Shown: positions 11,605 through 22,072, counted from the stretch's first letter. The stretch: 64,000 nucleotides of DNA from Myxococcales bacterium (GCA_016794525.1 JAEUJY010000095.1:102834-166833); one strand, 5' to 3'. The notes: generated by a model from the sequence alone, not told the origin. Made by a program: numbers and translations.

Positions 11605-12369
11605 TCACGCCGAGGTCAGGCCGCCGTCGGCGACCACCACCGAGCCGGTGGTGAACGACGACACGTCCGACAGCAGGTAGACCGCGGCGCCAGCGATCTC
11701 CTCGGGTTGCGCGTGGCGGGCGAGCGGCGTCCGCTTGATGACGTGGTCGCGCAGCATCGGGTTGCCGACGATCGCCGCGGCGAACTTGGTCTCGACCAGC
11801 CCGGGCGCGATCGCGTTGACGCGGATGTTGCCGCCGCCCAGCTCGAACGCCAGGGTCTGGGTCAGCGAGATCACCGCGGCCTTCGACGCGCCGTAGATGC
11901 CCTGCATCGGCGCGGCCCGCAGGCCGGCCACCGACGCGACGTTGACCAGCGACGCGCCGCCGCCGCGGGCCCGGGCGTGCTTGACCAGCGCGCGCGCGAC
12001 GTACAGGTAGCCCTTGAGGTTGACCTCGAGCGTCTTGTCGATCGCCGCGTCGGGCGTATCGATCAGCGGGCCGAAGTACGGGTTGGTCGCGGCGTTGTTG
12101 ACCGCGCCGTCGACCTTGCCGAACCGCGCGACCGCCGCCGCGAACAGCGCGTCGACGTCCTCGGCCTTGCCGGTGTGGCAGGCGTGGGCCAGCACCTCGC
12201 CGCGGCCGGCCAGCTCGCCGGCCGCGCGATCCAGATCGGCCTGCTTGCGCGACGCGATCACGACCTGGGCGCCGGCGTCGAGGCAGGCGCCGGCGATGGC
12301 CTGGCCGATGCCGCGGCTGCCGCCGGTGACGACGATGACCTTGCCGGCGAGGAGGTTCGACGTGCTCAT
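11605..12369 (-). CDS. SDR-family oxidoreductase
   Basis: 254 residues, the classical SDR length. Cofactor motif TGGSRGIG (residues ~15-22), NNA motif VNNAAT, catalytic Ser in LVNVASVAG and YxxxK in IYGASKAA. The Arg in the second strand (IASRKQ) favours NADP(H). The substrate cannot be told from sequence; similar proteins include 3-oxoacyl-ACP-reductase-like and glucose-dehydrogenase-like enzymes. A TAGCGT hexamer at 12377-12382 lies 7 nt before the ATG. The downstream cupredoxin gene may begin within its stop codon. Confidence 0.9.
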   Translation of the reverse strand: MSTSNLLAGKVIVVTGGSRGIGQAIAGACLDAGAQVVIASRKQADLDRAAGELAGRGEVLAHACHTGKAEDVDALFAAAVARFGKVDGAVNNAATNPYFGPLIDTPDAAIDKTLEVNLKGYLYVARALVKHARARGGGASLVNVASVAGLRAAPMQGIYGASKAAVISLTQTLAFELGGGNIRVNAIAPGLVETKFAAAIVGNPMLRDHVIKRTPLARHAQPEEIAGAAVYLLSDVSSFTTGSVVVADGGLTSA

Positions 12370-12376
12370 GCGGGCG

Positions 12377-12382
12377 ACGCTA
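12377..12382 (-). promoter_or_regulatory. -10-like TAGCGT before the SDR gene
   Basis: Read on the minus strand, TAGCGT is followed by 7 nt and then ATG. Its mirror partner for the divergent kinase is at 12405-12410, so both promoters share a ~30-nt region. Confidence 0.45.
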
Positions 12383-12404
12383 CCGCGAAGGCGCGGGCGG
12401 GTGC

Positions 12405-12410
12405 TAGCGT
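12405..12410 (+). promoter_or_regulatory. -10-like TAGCGT before the kinase gene
   Basis: TAGCGT, 8 nt, then the GTG start at 12419. No Shine-Dalgarno sequence precedes the GTG, which fits a leaderless transcript. Confidence 0.45.
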
Positions 12411-12418
12411 CGCGGCGC

Positions 12419-14302
12419 GTGGCCGGGCCGCCCTCTCACGACGATCCGACGACGGTCGACCCCGCCGCGATCACCCACGCGCCGACCTCGACGACCGGGC
12501 CGGTGACGCTGGCGCCGGCCGCGCCGGGGCCGCGGCTGCGTGCCGACGAGGCGCTGACGATCGCCACCGACTTCGAGCAGCGCTACGAGCTGGGTGGCGA
12601 GCTGGCGCGCGGCGGCCTGGCGCGGATCCGCGACGCCTACGACCGGGTGCTGCACCGGCGGGTGGCGGTCAAGCAGCTGCTGGCGCGCGGCGGCGACGCC
12701 GACGTGCGGTTCCTGCGCGAGGCGCGGATCACCGGCCGGCTGGCCCACCCCAACATCGTGCCGATCTACGACCTCGGCCTCGACGCCGACGGCGCGCCGT
12801 TCTACGCGATGAAGTGGGTCGAGGGGCGGTCGCTGCACGACCTGATCGAGGCGCGGCCCACGCTCGACGAGCGGCTGGCGCTGGTGCCGCACGTGATCGC
12901 GATCGCCGACGCGCTGGCCTACGCCCACGCGGTCGGCGTGATCCACCGCGACCTCAAGCCGGCCAACGTGCTGGTCGGCGACTTCGGCGAGACGATCGTC
13001 ATCGACTGGGGGCTCGCACTCGAGGCCGGCGCCGTCGACGCGCCGGTGGCCGACGCCGCGCCGATCAGCGCGCCGCGGCTGACCTCGGTCGGCAGCGTGA
13101 TCGGCACGCCGGCGTACATGCCGCCCGAGCAGGCGCGCGGCGACGCGGTCGACCCCCGGGCCGACGTCTACGCGCTCGGCGCGACGCTGTACCACGTGAT
13201 CGCGGGCACCCACCCGTACGCCGAGGCCGAGACGTCGGCGGCGACCTCCGACGACGGGCCGATCTGGGCCCGGGTGCTCGACGAGCCGCCCGCGCCGCTG
13301 GCGACGCTGTGCCCCGGCGTGCCGGCCGAGCTGGCCGCGATCGTCGAGCGCGCCATGGCCCGCCGGGCGGCGGCGCGCTACGCCAGCGCCGCCGAGGTCG
13401 GCGCGGCGCTGGCCGGGTTCGTCGCGCACCACCAGTCGCACCGGCTCGCCGAGGCCGCGGTGCGCCGCGACGACGAGCTGGCGGCGCGCATGCGCGGCGC
13501 GCGCACCGACGACGCCGGCGCGGTGGCGGCGATCTACCGCGAGGCCGACGTCGTGCAGTTCGGCCTCGAGCAGGCGCTGCAGGCGTGGCCCGAGAACCCG
13601 GTGGCCCGGGCCGGCCTGGCCCGGCTGCGCGCGCGGCTGTTCGACTTCGAGTGCGCGGTGGGCAACCTGGCCGGCGCGGCGGCGCTGGCCGACGCGCTGC
13701 CCGCCGATCCCGATCGCACCCGCATGCTCGTCGCGCTGCGCGCCGACCTGGCCCGCCGCGACGCCGAGGCCGAGGCGTTCGCCCGCGCGCGCGACCGCTC
13801 GATCGGCGGCCGCGAGCGCACGATCATGCTGGGCGCGGTGGGCGCGATGCTCGCCTACTTCTTGATCGAGGCGCTGGTCAGCCACCGCTCGCTCGACGAC
13901 GCCGGCGCGACCCGCCGGATCTTGCGCAACGCGATCGTGGTCGCGGCGCCGACGCTGGCGATGATGTGGGCCTGGCGCAAGCGGATGTTCGCCAACGAGT
14001 TCTCCGAGCGCGCCGGGCGCACGGTCGCGGCGATGCTGGTGGTGACGGTGACCCACCGGGTGCTGGCGATCGTGATCGCGCAGCCGGCCCGCGACGTGTT
14101 CGTGCTCGACATGCTGCTGATCGCCGTGGCGATGTGGACGTTCGGGGGCCGGCTGGGCCTGGCGCTGGGCGCGCTGGCGGTGGCCGGCGCCTGGGTGTGC
14201 GCGCTGGCGCCGGCGGCCGCGCTGTTCGTCTACAACGGCGCGATCATCGGCATCGCGGTGCTGCTGGCGGTGGCCTGGTCCCGGGCCGCCCGCCGGGAGT
14301 AG
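12419..14302 (+). CDS. Membrane Ser/Thr protein kinase
   Basis: 627 residues from GTG 12419. The frame is open further upstream, but that part is antisense to the SDR gene. Kinase domain ~56-340: Gly loop LARGGLARI, Lys85 (VAVKQLL), HRDLKPAN and the activation segment GTPAYMPPEQ. The Mg-binding triad reads DWG (VIDWGLA), not DFG. Residues ~340-470 are helical. From ~470 there are about six hydrophobic segments (for example LGAVGAMLAYFLIEALV, MLLIAVAMWTFGG, AIIGIAVLLAVAW), so the protein ends in a polytopic membrane domain, unlike typical single-pass bacterial kinases. A membrane sensor role is inferred. Confidence 0.88.
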   Translation: MAGPPSHDDPTTVDPAAITHAPTSTTGPVTLAPAAPGPRLRADEALTIATDFEQRYELGGELARGGLARIRDAYDRVLHRRVAVKQLLARGGDADVRFLREARITGRLAHPNIVPIYDLGLDADGAPFYAMKWVEGRSLHDLIEARPTLDERLALVPHVIAIADALAYAHAVGVIHRDLKPANVLVGDFGETIVIDWGLALEAGAVDAPVADAAPISAPRLTSVGSVIGTPAYMPPEQARGDAVDPRADVYALGATLYHVIAGTHPYAEAETSAATSDDGPIWARVLDEPPAPLATLCPGVPAELAAIVERAMARRAAARYASAAEVGAALAGFVAHHQSHRLAEAAVRRDDELAARMRGARTDDAGAVAAIYREADVVQFGLEQALQAWPENPVARAGLARLRARLFDFECAVGNLAGAAALADALPADPDRTRMLVALRADLARRDAEAEAFARARDRSIGGRERTIMLGAVGAMLAYFLIEALVSHRSLDDAGATRRILRNAIVVAAPTLAMMWAWRKRMFANEFSERAGRTVAAMLVVTVTHRVLAIVIAQPARDVFVLDMLLIAVAMWTFGGRLGLALGALAVAGAWVCALAPAAALFVYNGAIIGIAVLLAVAWSRAARRE

Positions 14303-14421
14303 CCGAGCGCCAGCCAGGCTGTCTCTGGGGCTGCGCCGAACGAGCGGCACACCGGCGGGCCTGGCGCGGCGTCCCGTCGCAGGCGTGACCGCTTGACGCG
14401 ACGCGGCGCGTCGGCCATAAA

Positions 14422-14439
14422 TGAATGACGGTTCATTCA
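14422..14439. promoter_or_regulatory. TetR-type palindrome upstream of acyl-CoA dehydrogenase gene
   Basis: TGAATGA-CGGT-TCATTCA has perfect 7-bp arms and a 4-nt spacer, ending 54 nt before the ATG. It stands out as an AT-rich island. TetR-family regulators of fatty-acid genes (FadR/PsrA/LiuR type) bind palindromes of this general form; the cognate regulator is not in the window. Confidence 0.5.
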
Positions 14440-14493
14440 CTCTCGAACCGGCGCACCTGGACGATTCGATCCGCTGCCGCCCTGGAGGTACCC

Positions 14494-16317
<1,824 letters not shown>

Positions 16318-16324
16318 GTTGTTT

Positions 16325-16351
16325 GGAAGGGGCTTTCGCAAAGCCCCTTCC
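16325..16351 (+). terminator. Strong hairpin terminator after acyl-CoA dehydrogenase gene
   Basis: A perfect 12-bp stem (arms 16325-16336 and 16340-16351, GGAAGGGGCTTT and its complement) with loop CGC starts 8 nt after the stop. No long T-run follows, but this is the clearest terminator-like hairpin in the window. Confidence 0.75.
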
Positions 16352-16773
16352 CCGCCGGGGGCAACTCGAAGCGCCACGCCGGCATGAACTCGCCGACGGC
16401 GTCGACCGTGCAGGCGTGCGCGCCGCCGCGGTTGCGACACGTCAGCTCGAGCTCGTCGAGGTTCGGCTGGCGGCCGAGCTGGCGCGCCAGGCGCCGCAGC
16501 GGCGCGCGGGCGTCGCACGCGTGGCGGCCCCAGCGGACGTCGCCGTCGAAGTCGCCGGTGCGATAGCCGAGATCGAAGACGCCGCTGGCCGGATCGATCA
16601 CCTCGCGCCACGGGCGCTGGCCGGTCAAGAGCTCGCGCATGAACCGCTTGGTGACCTGGGTCGGCCGATCGGCAGCGGCGGTGCCGGCGGTGGCGGCGAC
16701 CGTGCACAGGGCGGCGATCACGAGGGCGCGCATCGACGATCGAACGCCGGGCGCGGCGCGCTGATTCCGCCGG

Positions 16774-17748
16774 TCACGCCGCGGCGCGGGCCGGCGCGGC
16801 GTAGGTGGCGCGGGCCCAGGCCAGCGCGCTGGCGATCACCGCCGGCCACGGCGTCGCGGTGGCGCCGAAGGTGGCACGGAAGCGACCGTCGTCGAGGAGG
16901 TACGGGGCGTCCCACTGGTAGGCCATCTCGGCCACCTCGCGCAGCAGCGGCGCGACGACGCCGACGCCGCGCAGCACCCACGTCGGCACCCGCGCCAGCC
17001 GTGGCGCGACGCCGGCCGCGGCCGCGATCATTTCGATCAGCGTGCGGGTCGAGAGCGCCGGGTTGGCCGGCAGGTGCCACAGCTGGTCGCGGGCCCGCGG
17101 GTCGGTGCCCAGCGTGACCAGGCCGGCGGCGACGTCGTCGACGAACGAGTAGCTGTGCGGCTGATCGGGATCGCCGAGCACCTCGACCTTCCGGCCGGCC
17201 AGCAGCCGCGGCCAGAACCGCTCGCCGAACACCGCCGCCTGGGTCGCGCCGGGGCCGATGAAGTCGCTGGCGCGGCCGACGGTGACCGCGACGCCGCGGC
17301 CGCGCGCAGCCCGCACGGCGGCGTCGGCCTCGGCCCGCAGCGCGCCCTTCTTCGAGCACGGCGCCAGCGGCGTGTCCTCGCGCATGACGCCGCCGGGCGC
17401 GCGGCCGTACATGTACAGGTTGTCGAGCACGACGAGGTGCGCGCCGGCGGCCTCGGCGGCGGCGATGATGCCGTTGGTCAGCGGCAGCAGGCGGCGCGGC
17501 CACTCGGTGTAGAGCGGGTTGACGCAGTGGTAGAGCGTCGTCGCGCCGGCGGTGGCCGCGGCCAGCGCCGCCGGGTCGAGCACGTCGGCGTTGAGCGGCT
17601 CGACGCCGGCCGGCAGCTCGGCGCCGAAGCGACCGCGGCGCACCAGCCGGACGCGGCGGCCGGTCGCGACCAGGCCGGCGGCGACGCGCGGGCCGATCTG
17701 GCCGGCGCCGAGGACGACGTGGAGCTCGGAGGAGGAGGAGGTCGACAT
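16774..17748 (-). CDS. NAD(P)-dependent epimerase/reductase-like SDR
   Basis: 324 residues from ATG 17748. N-terminal Rossmann motif GAGQIGPRVAAGL, then LVVLDNLYMYG, which carries the YxxxR/K-like region of extended SDRs, and YSFVDDVAAGLVTL, the usual hydrophobic domain of NAD-dependent epimerases. The substrate is not evident; sugar-nucleotide and flavonoid-reductase-type relatives share this form. It is divergent from the LysR regulator with only ~52 nt between the starts, so it is the likely target of that regulator. Confidence 0.85.
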   Translation of the reverse strand: MSTSSSSELHVVLGAGQIGPRVAAGLVATGRRVRLVRRGRFGAELPAGVEPLNADVLDPAALAAATAGATTLYHCVNPLYTEWPRRLLPLTNGIIAAAEAAGAHLVVLDNLYMYGRAPGGVMREDTPLAPCSKKGALRAEADAAVRAARGRGVAVTVGRASDFIGPGATQAAVFGERFWPRLLAGRKVEVLGDPDQPHSYSFVDDVAAGLVTLGTDPRARDQLWHLPANPALSTRTLIEMIAAAAGVAPRLARVPTWVLRGVGVVAPLLREVAEMAYQWDAPYLLDDGRFRATFGATATPWPAVIASALAWARATYAAPARAAA

Positions 17749-17773
17749 GCCGATCACGATGGCGCTTGAGCCG

Positions 17774-17823
17774 GCATTGCGAAACGCCCATGATGGCAAC
17801 GTGCCGTTGCAAGAACGCAATGC
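17774..17823. promoter_or_regulatory. Nested inverted repeats between epimerase and LysR genes
   Basis: Outer arms GCATTGCG (17774-17781) and CGCAATGC (17816-17823) are perfect complements. Inside them GCAACG-TGC-CGTTGC (17796-17810) is a second perfect palindrome covering the proposed LysR start at 17801. This fits a LysR operator with autoregulation. Confidence 0.5.
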
Positions 17824-18748
17824 AGGCGATCCAGCCCGGGCCGCCCGCGCCCGGGTCGGGCGGCTCGACTGGGACCTGGTGCGGGTCTTCCTCGACGTGG
17901 CGCGGGCCGGCCGGCTGACCGCCGCCGCCGGCCCGGCCGGGCTCGACGTGTCGACGGTGTCGCGCCGGCTCGACCGGCTCGAGCGCGAGCTCGGCGTGCG
18001 GCTGTTCGAGCGCGCGGCCACCGGCGTGCGGCTCACCGCCGCCGGCCAGCGGCTGGTGCCGGCCGCCGAGGACATGGCGCGGTCGCTGGGCGAGCTGGGC
18101 GTGGCGCTGGCGGCGGTCGAGGCCGAGGCCGAGGGCGTCGTGCGGCTGACCGCGCCGCCCGGCGTGATCGACGGCTTCGTCGCGCCGGCGCTGCCGCGGT
18201 TCCACGCCCGCCACCCGCGGGTGCGGCTCGAGCTCGACGCCTCGGTCGGCTACGCCGATCTCACGCGCGGCGAGGCCGACCTCGCGCTGCGGGTGCGCCG
18301 GCCCGAGCGCGGCGATCTGATCGCGCAGCGGCTGGTCGCGACGCCGACGGTGCCGGCCACGTCGCCGGCCTACGCGCGGGCGCTGGGCACGCTGCGGCGG
18401 ATCGGCGACGCGCGGTGGATCGCGTGGGGCCACGACCTCGCGCACATCCCCGACGCGCGCTGGCTGACCACCTACGTCGACGTGCCGCCGGTGCTGCGCA
18501 CCAGCTCGATCGGCGCGCAGCTCGCCGCGGCGGCGGCCGGGCTCGGCGTGACGCTGGCGCCGCAGCCGTACCTGGCGCGCTTCGGCCTCGCGGCGGTGAA
18601 GCCGGGCCGCGCGCTGGCCGCGGCGTGGGCGGCGCTGCCGGTCGGCGAGCTGTGGCTGGTCGGGCACGTCGCGCAGCGGCGCGTGCCGCGGGTCGCCGCG
18701 CTGTGGGATTTCATCGTGGGTGAGCTGGCCGGGGCCTCGGATTCCTGA
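17801..18748 (+). CDS. LysR-family transcriptional regulator
   Basis: 315 residues from GTG 17801, a normal LysR length; an ATG at 17747 would put the palindromic operator inside the gene. HTH at ~25-80: WDLVRVFLDVARAGRLTAAA, DVSTVSRRLDRLERELG, LFERAATGVRLTAAG. The remainder is the two-lobed effector domain (VRLTAPPGVIDGFVAPALPRF, RRPERGDLIAQRLV). It belongs to the GbpR/PecT-like branch with LDWDLVR near the start. Divergent arrangement with the epimerase gene implies local control. Confidence 0.9.
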   Translation: MPLQERNAGDPARAARARVGRLDWDLVRVFLDVARAGRLTAAAGPAGLDVSTVSRRLDRLERELGVRLFERAATGVRLTAAGQRLVPAAEDMARSLGELGVALAAVEAEAEGVVRLTAPPGVIDGFVAPALPRFHARHPRVRLELDASVGYADLTRGEADLALRVRRPERGDLIAQRLVATPTVPATSPAYARALGTLRRIGDARWIAWGHDLAHIPDARWLTTYVDVPPVLRTSSIGAQLAAAAAGLGVTLAPQPYLARFGLAAVKPGRALAAAWAALPVGELWLVGHVAQRRVPRVAALWDFIVGELAGASDS

Positions 18749-18821
18749 GGGTCGACGTGACCTCGCTCGCACGGCGCGCCGATGGCGCGATCGCGATCGC
18801 GCGATCCGCCGCGGCCGACGC

Positions 18822-18827
18822 TACGAT
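18822..18827 (+). promoter_or_regulatory. -10-like TACGAT
   Basis: TACGAT, 6 nt, then ATG 18834 of the copper-monooxygenase-like gene; the spacing puts transcription start at or beside the ATG. Confidence 0.5.
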
Positions 18828-18833
18828 GCGCGC

Positions 18834-19886
18834 ATGTGGATGACGCGCCTGACCGCCGCCGCCGCCCTCGTGCTCGCGCTCGCGACCTGCGGCGACAACC
18901 AGTCGCCGTACGAGCCGTGGATCCTCGATCCGCTGACGCCGGCCGAGGGGCTGTGGATTCGCACGCCCGAGTTCGACGTCGCGCCCGGCGCCGAGATCCA
19001 GTACTGCTACTTCTTCCAGGTGCCGGCGCAGACCGACGGCACGCTGTGGGTCGATCGCATCGAGCTCGCGCTCAACCCCGGCAGCCACCACATGAACCTG
19101 TTCCGGGTGAAGACGCTGCGCGGGCTCAAGCCCGAGGACGGCAGCCCGGTCGACCTCGGCGGCGTCCAGGGCACCGAGATCCGCGAGGGCGAGTGCTGGA
19201 AGTCGCCGAACTGGGCCGACTGGCCGCTGGTCGCCAACAACCAGCAGTCGTCGATCGACAACCCGATCTTCGAGTGGGCGCTGCCGACCGGCGTGGCCCA
19301 GAAGCTCGACGCCGGCGAGATGCTGATGCTGCAGATCCACTACGTCAACGCGGCCACCCAGGACACGCCGTTCAAGGGGCGCGGCGGCGTCAACCTGCAC
19401 CGCTCGACCGACGGCGACACGATGGAGCTCGGCACGCTGTTCGCCACCCAGCAGAACATCCGGATCTGCCGCTCGAACCCCGCGCCGACCTACGGCGGCG
19501 GCTGCGCGATGCCCCAGGGCACGCACACCGTCGCGGCGGCCAACGGCCACTTCCACTCGCGCGGCAAGCGGTTCTCGATCTTCGCGTGGGACGGCGTCTC
19601 GACGACGCGCCCGCCCGACAGCGCGCGCTTCTACCAGAGCGAGGCGTGGGCCGAGCCCGACATGGCGACCGGCCTGAACGTCCAGCTGCCCCAGGGCGGC
19701 GGCATCTACTGGACCTGCGAGTACCAGTGGAGCGAGCCGGCCGACGGCTGCGCCGCGCTCGACGAGAAGGATCCGCTGCACGCCAACGACTGCTGCTACA
19801 CGTTCGGGCCCAAGGTCGAGACCAGCGAGCACTGCAACGTGTTCCTGTACTACTGGCCCAAGACGACGGACGTCACGTGCTTCTAG
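18834..19886 (+). CDS. Lipoprotein with Cu-dependent monooxygenase (PHM/DBH)-like domains
   Basis: 350 residues. Lipoprotein signal MWMTRLTAAAALVLALATC (lipobox LATC). The first domain has NPGSHHMNLFRV and LMLQIHYVN, and the second GTHTVAAANGHFHSRGKRFSI. Paired His and His-x-His motifs of this spacing are copper ligands in type II ascorbate-dependent monooxygenases (peptidylglycine hydroxylase and dopamine hydroxylase folds). Bacterial homologues are mostly uncharacterised. An outer-membrane-anchored copper protein is likely; catalytic activity is not certain. A second lipoprotein gene overlaps its 3' end by 10 nt. Confidence 0.65.
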   Translation: MWMTRLTAAAALVLALATCGDNQSPYEPWILDPLTPAEGLWIRTPEFDVAPGAEIQYCYFFQVPAQTDGTLWVDRIELALNPGSHHMNLFRVKTLRGLKPEDGSPVDLGGVQGTEIREGECWKSPNWADWPLVANNQQSSIDNPIFEWALPTGVAQKLDAGEMLMLQIHYVNAATQDTPFKGRGGVNLHRSTDGDTMELGTLFATQQNIRICRSNPAPTYGGGCAMPQGTHTVAAANGHFHSRGKRFSIFAWDGVSTTRPPDSARFYQSEAWAEPDMATGLNVQLPQGGGIYWTCEYQWSEPADGCAALDEKDPLHANDCCYTFGPKVETSEHCNVFLYYWPKTTDVTCF

Positions 19887-20500
19887 CCGCGCGCGGGGCG
19901 GCGCTCGCCGCGCTGGCGCTGGCCGCGTGCAGCGATCCGCCGGCGCCGTGCCTGGGCGACTGCACGCTGCCGATCGAGCTGGCGCCGACCGGGCTGCGCG
20001 AAGGCGACCTGGTCGATCTGGCCGACGGCGGCACGGTCGACATCCGGCCGCCCGATCAGGGCGGGTTCGTGATCTACGTCGGCGTGCGCGCCAAGAACGT
20101 CCACGCCCGCGGCGGCTCGGTCAGCGGCGCGCTGCGCGGCCTGAGCGGCGGGCCGACGTTGACGATCGAGGAGCGGCCGGCGGCGTTCGTGCTGCGCGCC
20201 GACGGCTGGGCGATCCCCGAGTCGGCGTTCCAGGACCAGCCGAACCTGCCGGTGTGCGGGCCGGTGCCGGGACCGGCCGACTTCGATCAGACCGCGTGGC
20301 AGGCGGTGCTGGCGTTCCGCGACAGCGACGGCCGCACCGCGTCGACGATGGTCACCGTGCAGCCGCGGTGCTGGGGCTGGGCCGCGGTCGACTGCCAGTG
20401 CAGCTGCCAGTTCGATCAGACCGGGCCGTGCGTGCCGGACGACGGCGACGCGAGCGTCGACGCGCCGCTGGCGATCGACGCCGGCGTCGACGCGCCGTAG
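19877..20500 (+). CDS. Small lipoprotein, partner of copper-monooxygenase-like protein
   Basis: 207 residues from GTG 19877, starting inside the end of the preceding gene in another frame. The frame is open much further upstream, but the signal peptide (MLLAARGAALAALALAAC) fixes the start. Mature part: four Cys near the start and end (CLGDCTLP, CQCSCQFDQTGPC), a beta-rich core, then the Asp-Ala-Pro tail (VDAPLAIDAGVDAP) seen in other lipoproteins here. No family recognised. Tight coupling suggests it works with the copper-like lipoprotein. Confidence 0.7.
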   Translation: MLLAARGAALAALALAACSDPPAPCLGDCTLPIELAPTGLREGDLVDLADGGTVDIRPPDQGGFVIYVGVRAKNVHARGGSVSGALRGLSGGPTLTIEERPAAFVLRADGWAIPESAFQDQPNLPVCGPVPGPADFDQTAWQAVLAFRDSDGRTASTMVTVQPRCWGWAAVDCQCSCQFDQTGPCVPDDGDASVDAPLAIDAGVDAP

Positions 20501-20540
20501 CAGGCCGCACGGCGAAGGCCCCGGCGCGCGGCCGGGCCCA

Positions 20541-20566
20541 CCGCTCACCCCGCGGGTGTGAGGCGG
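20541..20566 (+). terminator. Imperfect hairpin before the ferritin-like gene
   Basis: CCGCTCACCC and GGGTGTGAGGCGG pair with two single-base bulges around a CGC loop, ~40 nt after the lipoprotein stop and ~20 nt before the next -10-like hexamer. Terminator function is inferred. Confidence 0.3.
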
Positions 20567-20605
20567 CGTCGACGACGTGCGTGCTAGCGTCGACGCGGGG
20601 GGTGC

Positions 20606-22069
20606 ATGCACCACGTCGCGAATCCGTTGCCGCCGATCCGCTCGAAGGCCCAGCTGGTCCTCTACCTGAAGGAGGCCGCGGTCCTCGAGCACCAGTTCAT
20701 GTGCCAGTACCTGTACGCGTGCTTCTCGCTGAAGAAGGACCCGGACGCGACCTGCAGCGACGCGCAGTTCGAGCACGTCCGGCGGTGGGCGTCGACGATC
20801 TACATGATCGCGCGCCAGGAGATGGAGCACCTGTCGGTCGTGAACTCGATCCTGACCGCGGTCGGCGGCGAGCCGTACTACGGCCACCTCGGGCGGTTCC
20901 CGACGCAGCCGCGCTGGTACACCAGCGGCGCGCTGGCGGCCAAGCGCCAGGCCGGCATGCCGCCGCCGTGCGACATCCCGTTCCACCTCGAGCGGTTCTC
21001 GCTGGCCACCGCGCGCCGCTACGCGTGCATGGAGTCGCCGCACCTGGCGTGGGTCACCGATCGCGATCGCGAGGCGCTGCTGGCGTGGTGCTACCAGGAG
21101 CCCGACGGCCGCTGCCCGTCGATCGGCGACGGCGCGCGCCCGCCGGTCGCGATCGCGCCCAGCCTGCTCGCCGCGCAGGCGGCGCCGGCCGACGTCGAGA
21201 TCGGCACGATCCAGGATCTCTACGAGGCGGTGCGCGACGGCCTGATCTACCTCGAGGCGACGCTGGGCGCGCCGGCGCTGTGGAGCGGCCACTGCTCGGG
21301 CCAGTCGGAGATCCCCAGCGAGTACAACATCTACCTGTTCCCGATCTGCGACCTGGCCACGGCGCTGGCCGGGATCAAGCTGGTGACCAGCCAGGGCGAG
21401 GGCCTCGACGCGCCGCCCGGCGCCGAGAGCCACTACCAGCTGTTCGTCGACATGGCCCGCGACTACGCGGCGCTGCTCGACGCCGACCCGACCTTCGAGG
21501 CGTCGCGGCCGCTGCCGCTCGACCCGACCGTCGACGGCTACCGCGATCCGGCGACCGACCAGGCCAGCCAGGCGTTCCACGTCGGCTACCACGCGCTGCT
21601 GTTGATGCTGACCGGCTACTACCAGCTCTACACCAAGGCGCAGTTCGGCACGTCGCCGTACCTGCTGCAGGCGCTGGAGCAGAACGCGTTCGCGCCGGTC
21701 ATGACGATGCTGGTGCGCTCGCTGGCCGAGGTGATGGCGCTGTTGCCGAGCAACGACGGCGGCCCGGCCGGCGTCAGCTTCGACCTGACGCCCGAGGAGC
21801 TGGCGGTGCTGGCCGACCCGGCGGCGCCGCGCTACCGCGACCTGCTGACCTACCTCGCGCCGCTCGACCAGGTGACCAGGATGCTGGTCGACCTGCTGAC
21901 CAAGCCGCTGCCCGAGCCGGCGCGGCCGCGACTGGCGTTCATCGTCGAGAACATGACCCGGATGGTCAACAACGTCGTCTGGAACTACCGGCGCGGCACC
22001 TACCCGCGGTTCGACCCGAACAACCCCGCCATCAACTGCACGCCGTCGACCGGCTGCGACTGTGAGTGA
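20606..22069 (+). CDS. Ferritin-like protein related to VioB/RebD (iminophenyl-pyruvate dimer synthase domain)
   Basis: 487 residues. The N-terminal ~230 match the ferritin-like domain of the VioB group: AAVLEHQFMCQYLYACFSLK carries the first Glu, and ARQEMEHLSVVNSILTAVGGEP carries the Glu-x2-His of the second helix. The C-terminal half is helical (VTRMLVDLLTK, ENMTRMVNNVVWNYRRG). In VioB/StaD/RebD such domains dimerise an indole-pyruvate imine; stand-alone relatives are widespread and mostly uncharacterised. No tryptophan oxidase gene is nearby, so an indolocarbazole pathway is not supported. The next gene starts 3 nt after this stop. Confidence 0.8.
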   Translation: MHHVANPLPPIRSKAQLVLYLKEAAVLEHQFMCQYLYACFSLKKDPDATCSDAQFEHVRRWASTIYMIARQEMEHLSVVNSILTAVGGEPYYGHLGRFPTQPRWYTSGALAAKRQAGMPPPCDIPFHLERFSLATARRYACMESPHLAWVTDRDREALLAWCYQEPDGRCPSIGDGARPPVAIAPSLLAAQAAPADVEIGTIQDLYEAVRDGLIYLEATLGAPALWSGHCSGQSEIPSEYNIYLFPICDLATALAGIKLVTSQGEGLDAPPGAESHYQLFVDMARDYAALLDADPTFEASRPLPLDPTVDGYRDPATDQASQAFHVGYHALLLMLTGYYQLYTKAQFGTSPYLLQALEQNAFAPVMTMLVRSLAEVMALLPSNDGGPAGVSFDLTPEELAVLADPAAPRYRDLLTYLAPLDQVTRMLVDLLTKPLPEPARPRLAFIVENMTRMVNNVVWNYRRGTYPRFDPNNPAINCTPSTGCDCE

Positions 22070-22072
22070 CCG

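Noticed and set aside
14425..14493. Upstream ATG start for the acyl-CoA dehydrogenase
   Set aside because: It lies inside the operator palindrome and adds residues without family similarity; ATG 14494 has a good ribosome site.
20606..22069. Indolocarbazole or violacein gene cluster
   Set aside because: The ferritin-like domain is of the VioB type, but there is no tryptophan oxidase, P450 or monooxygenase partner nearby, so a pigment pathway is not supported.
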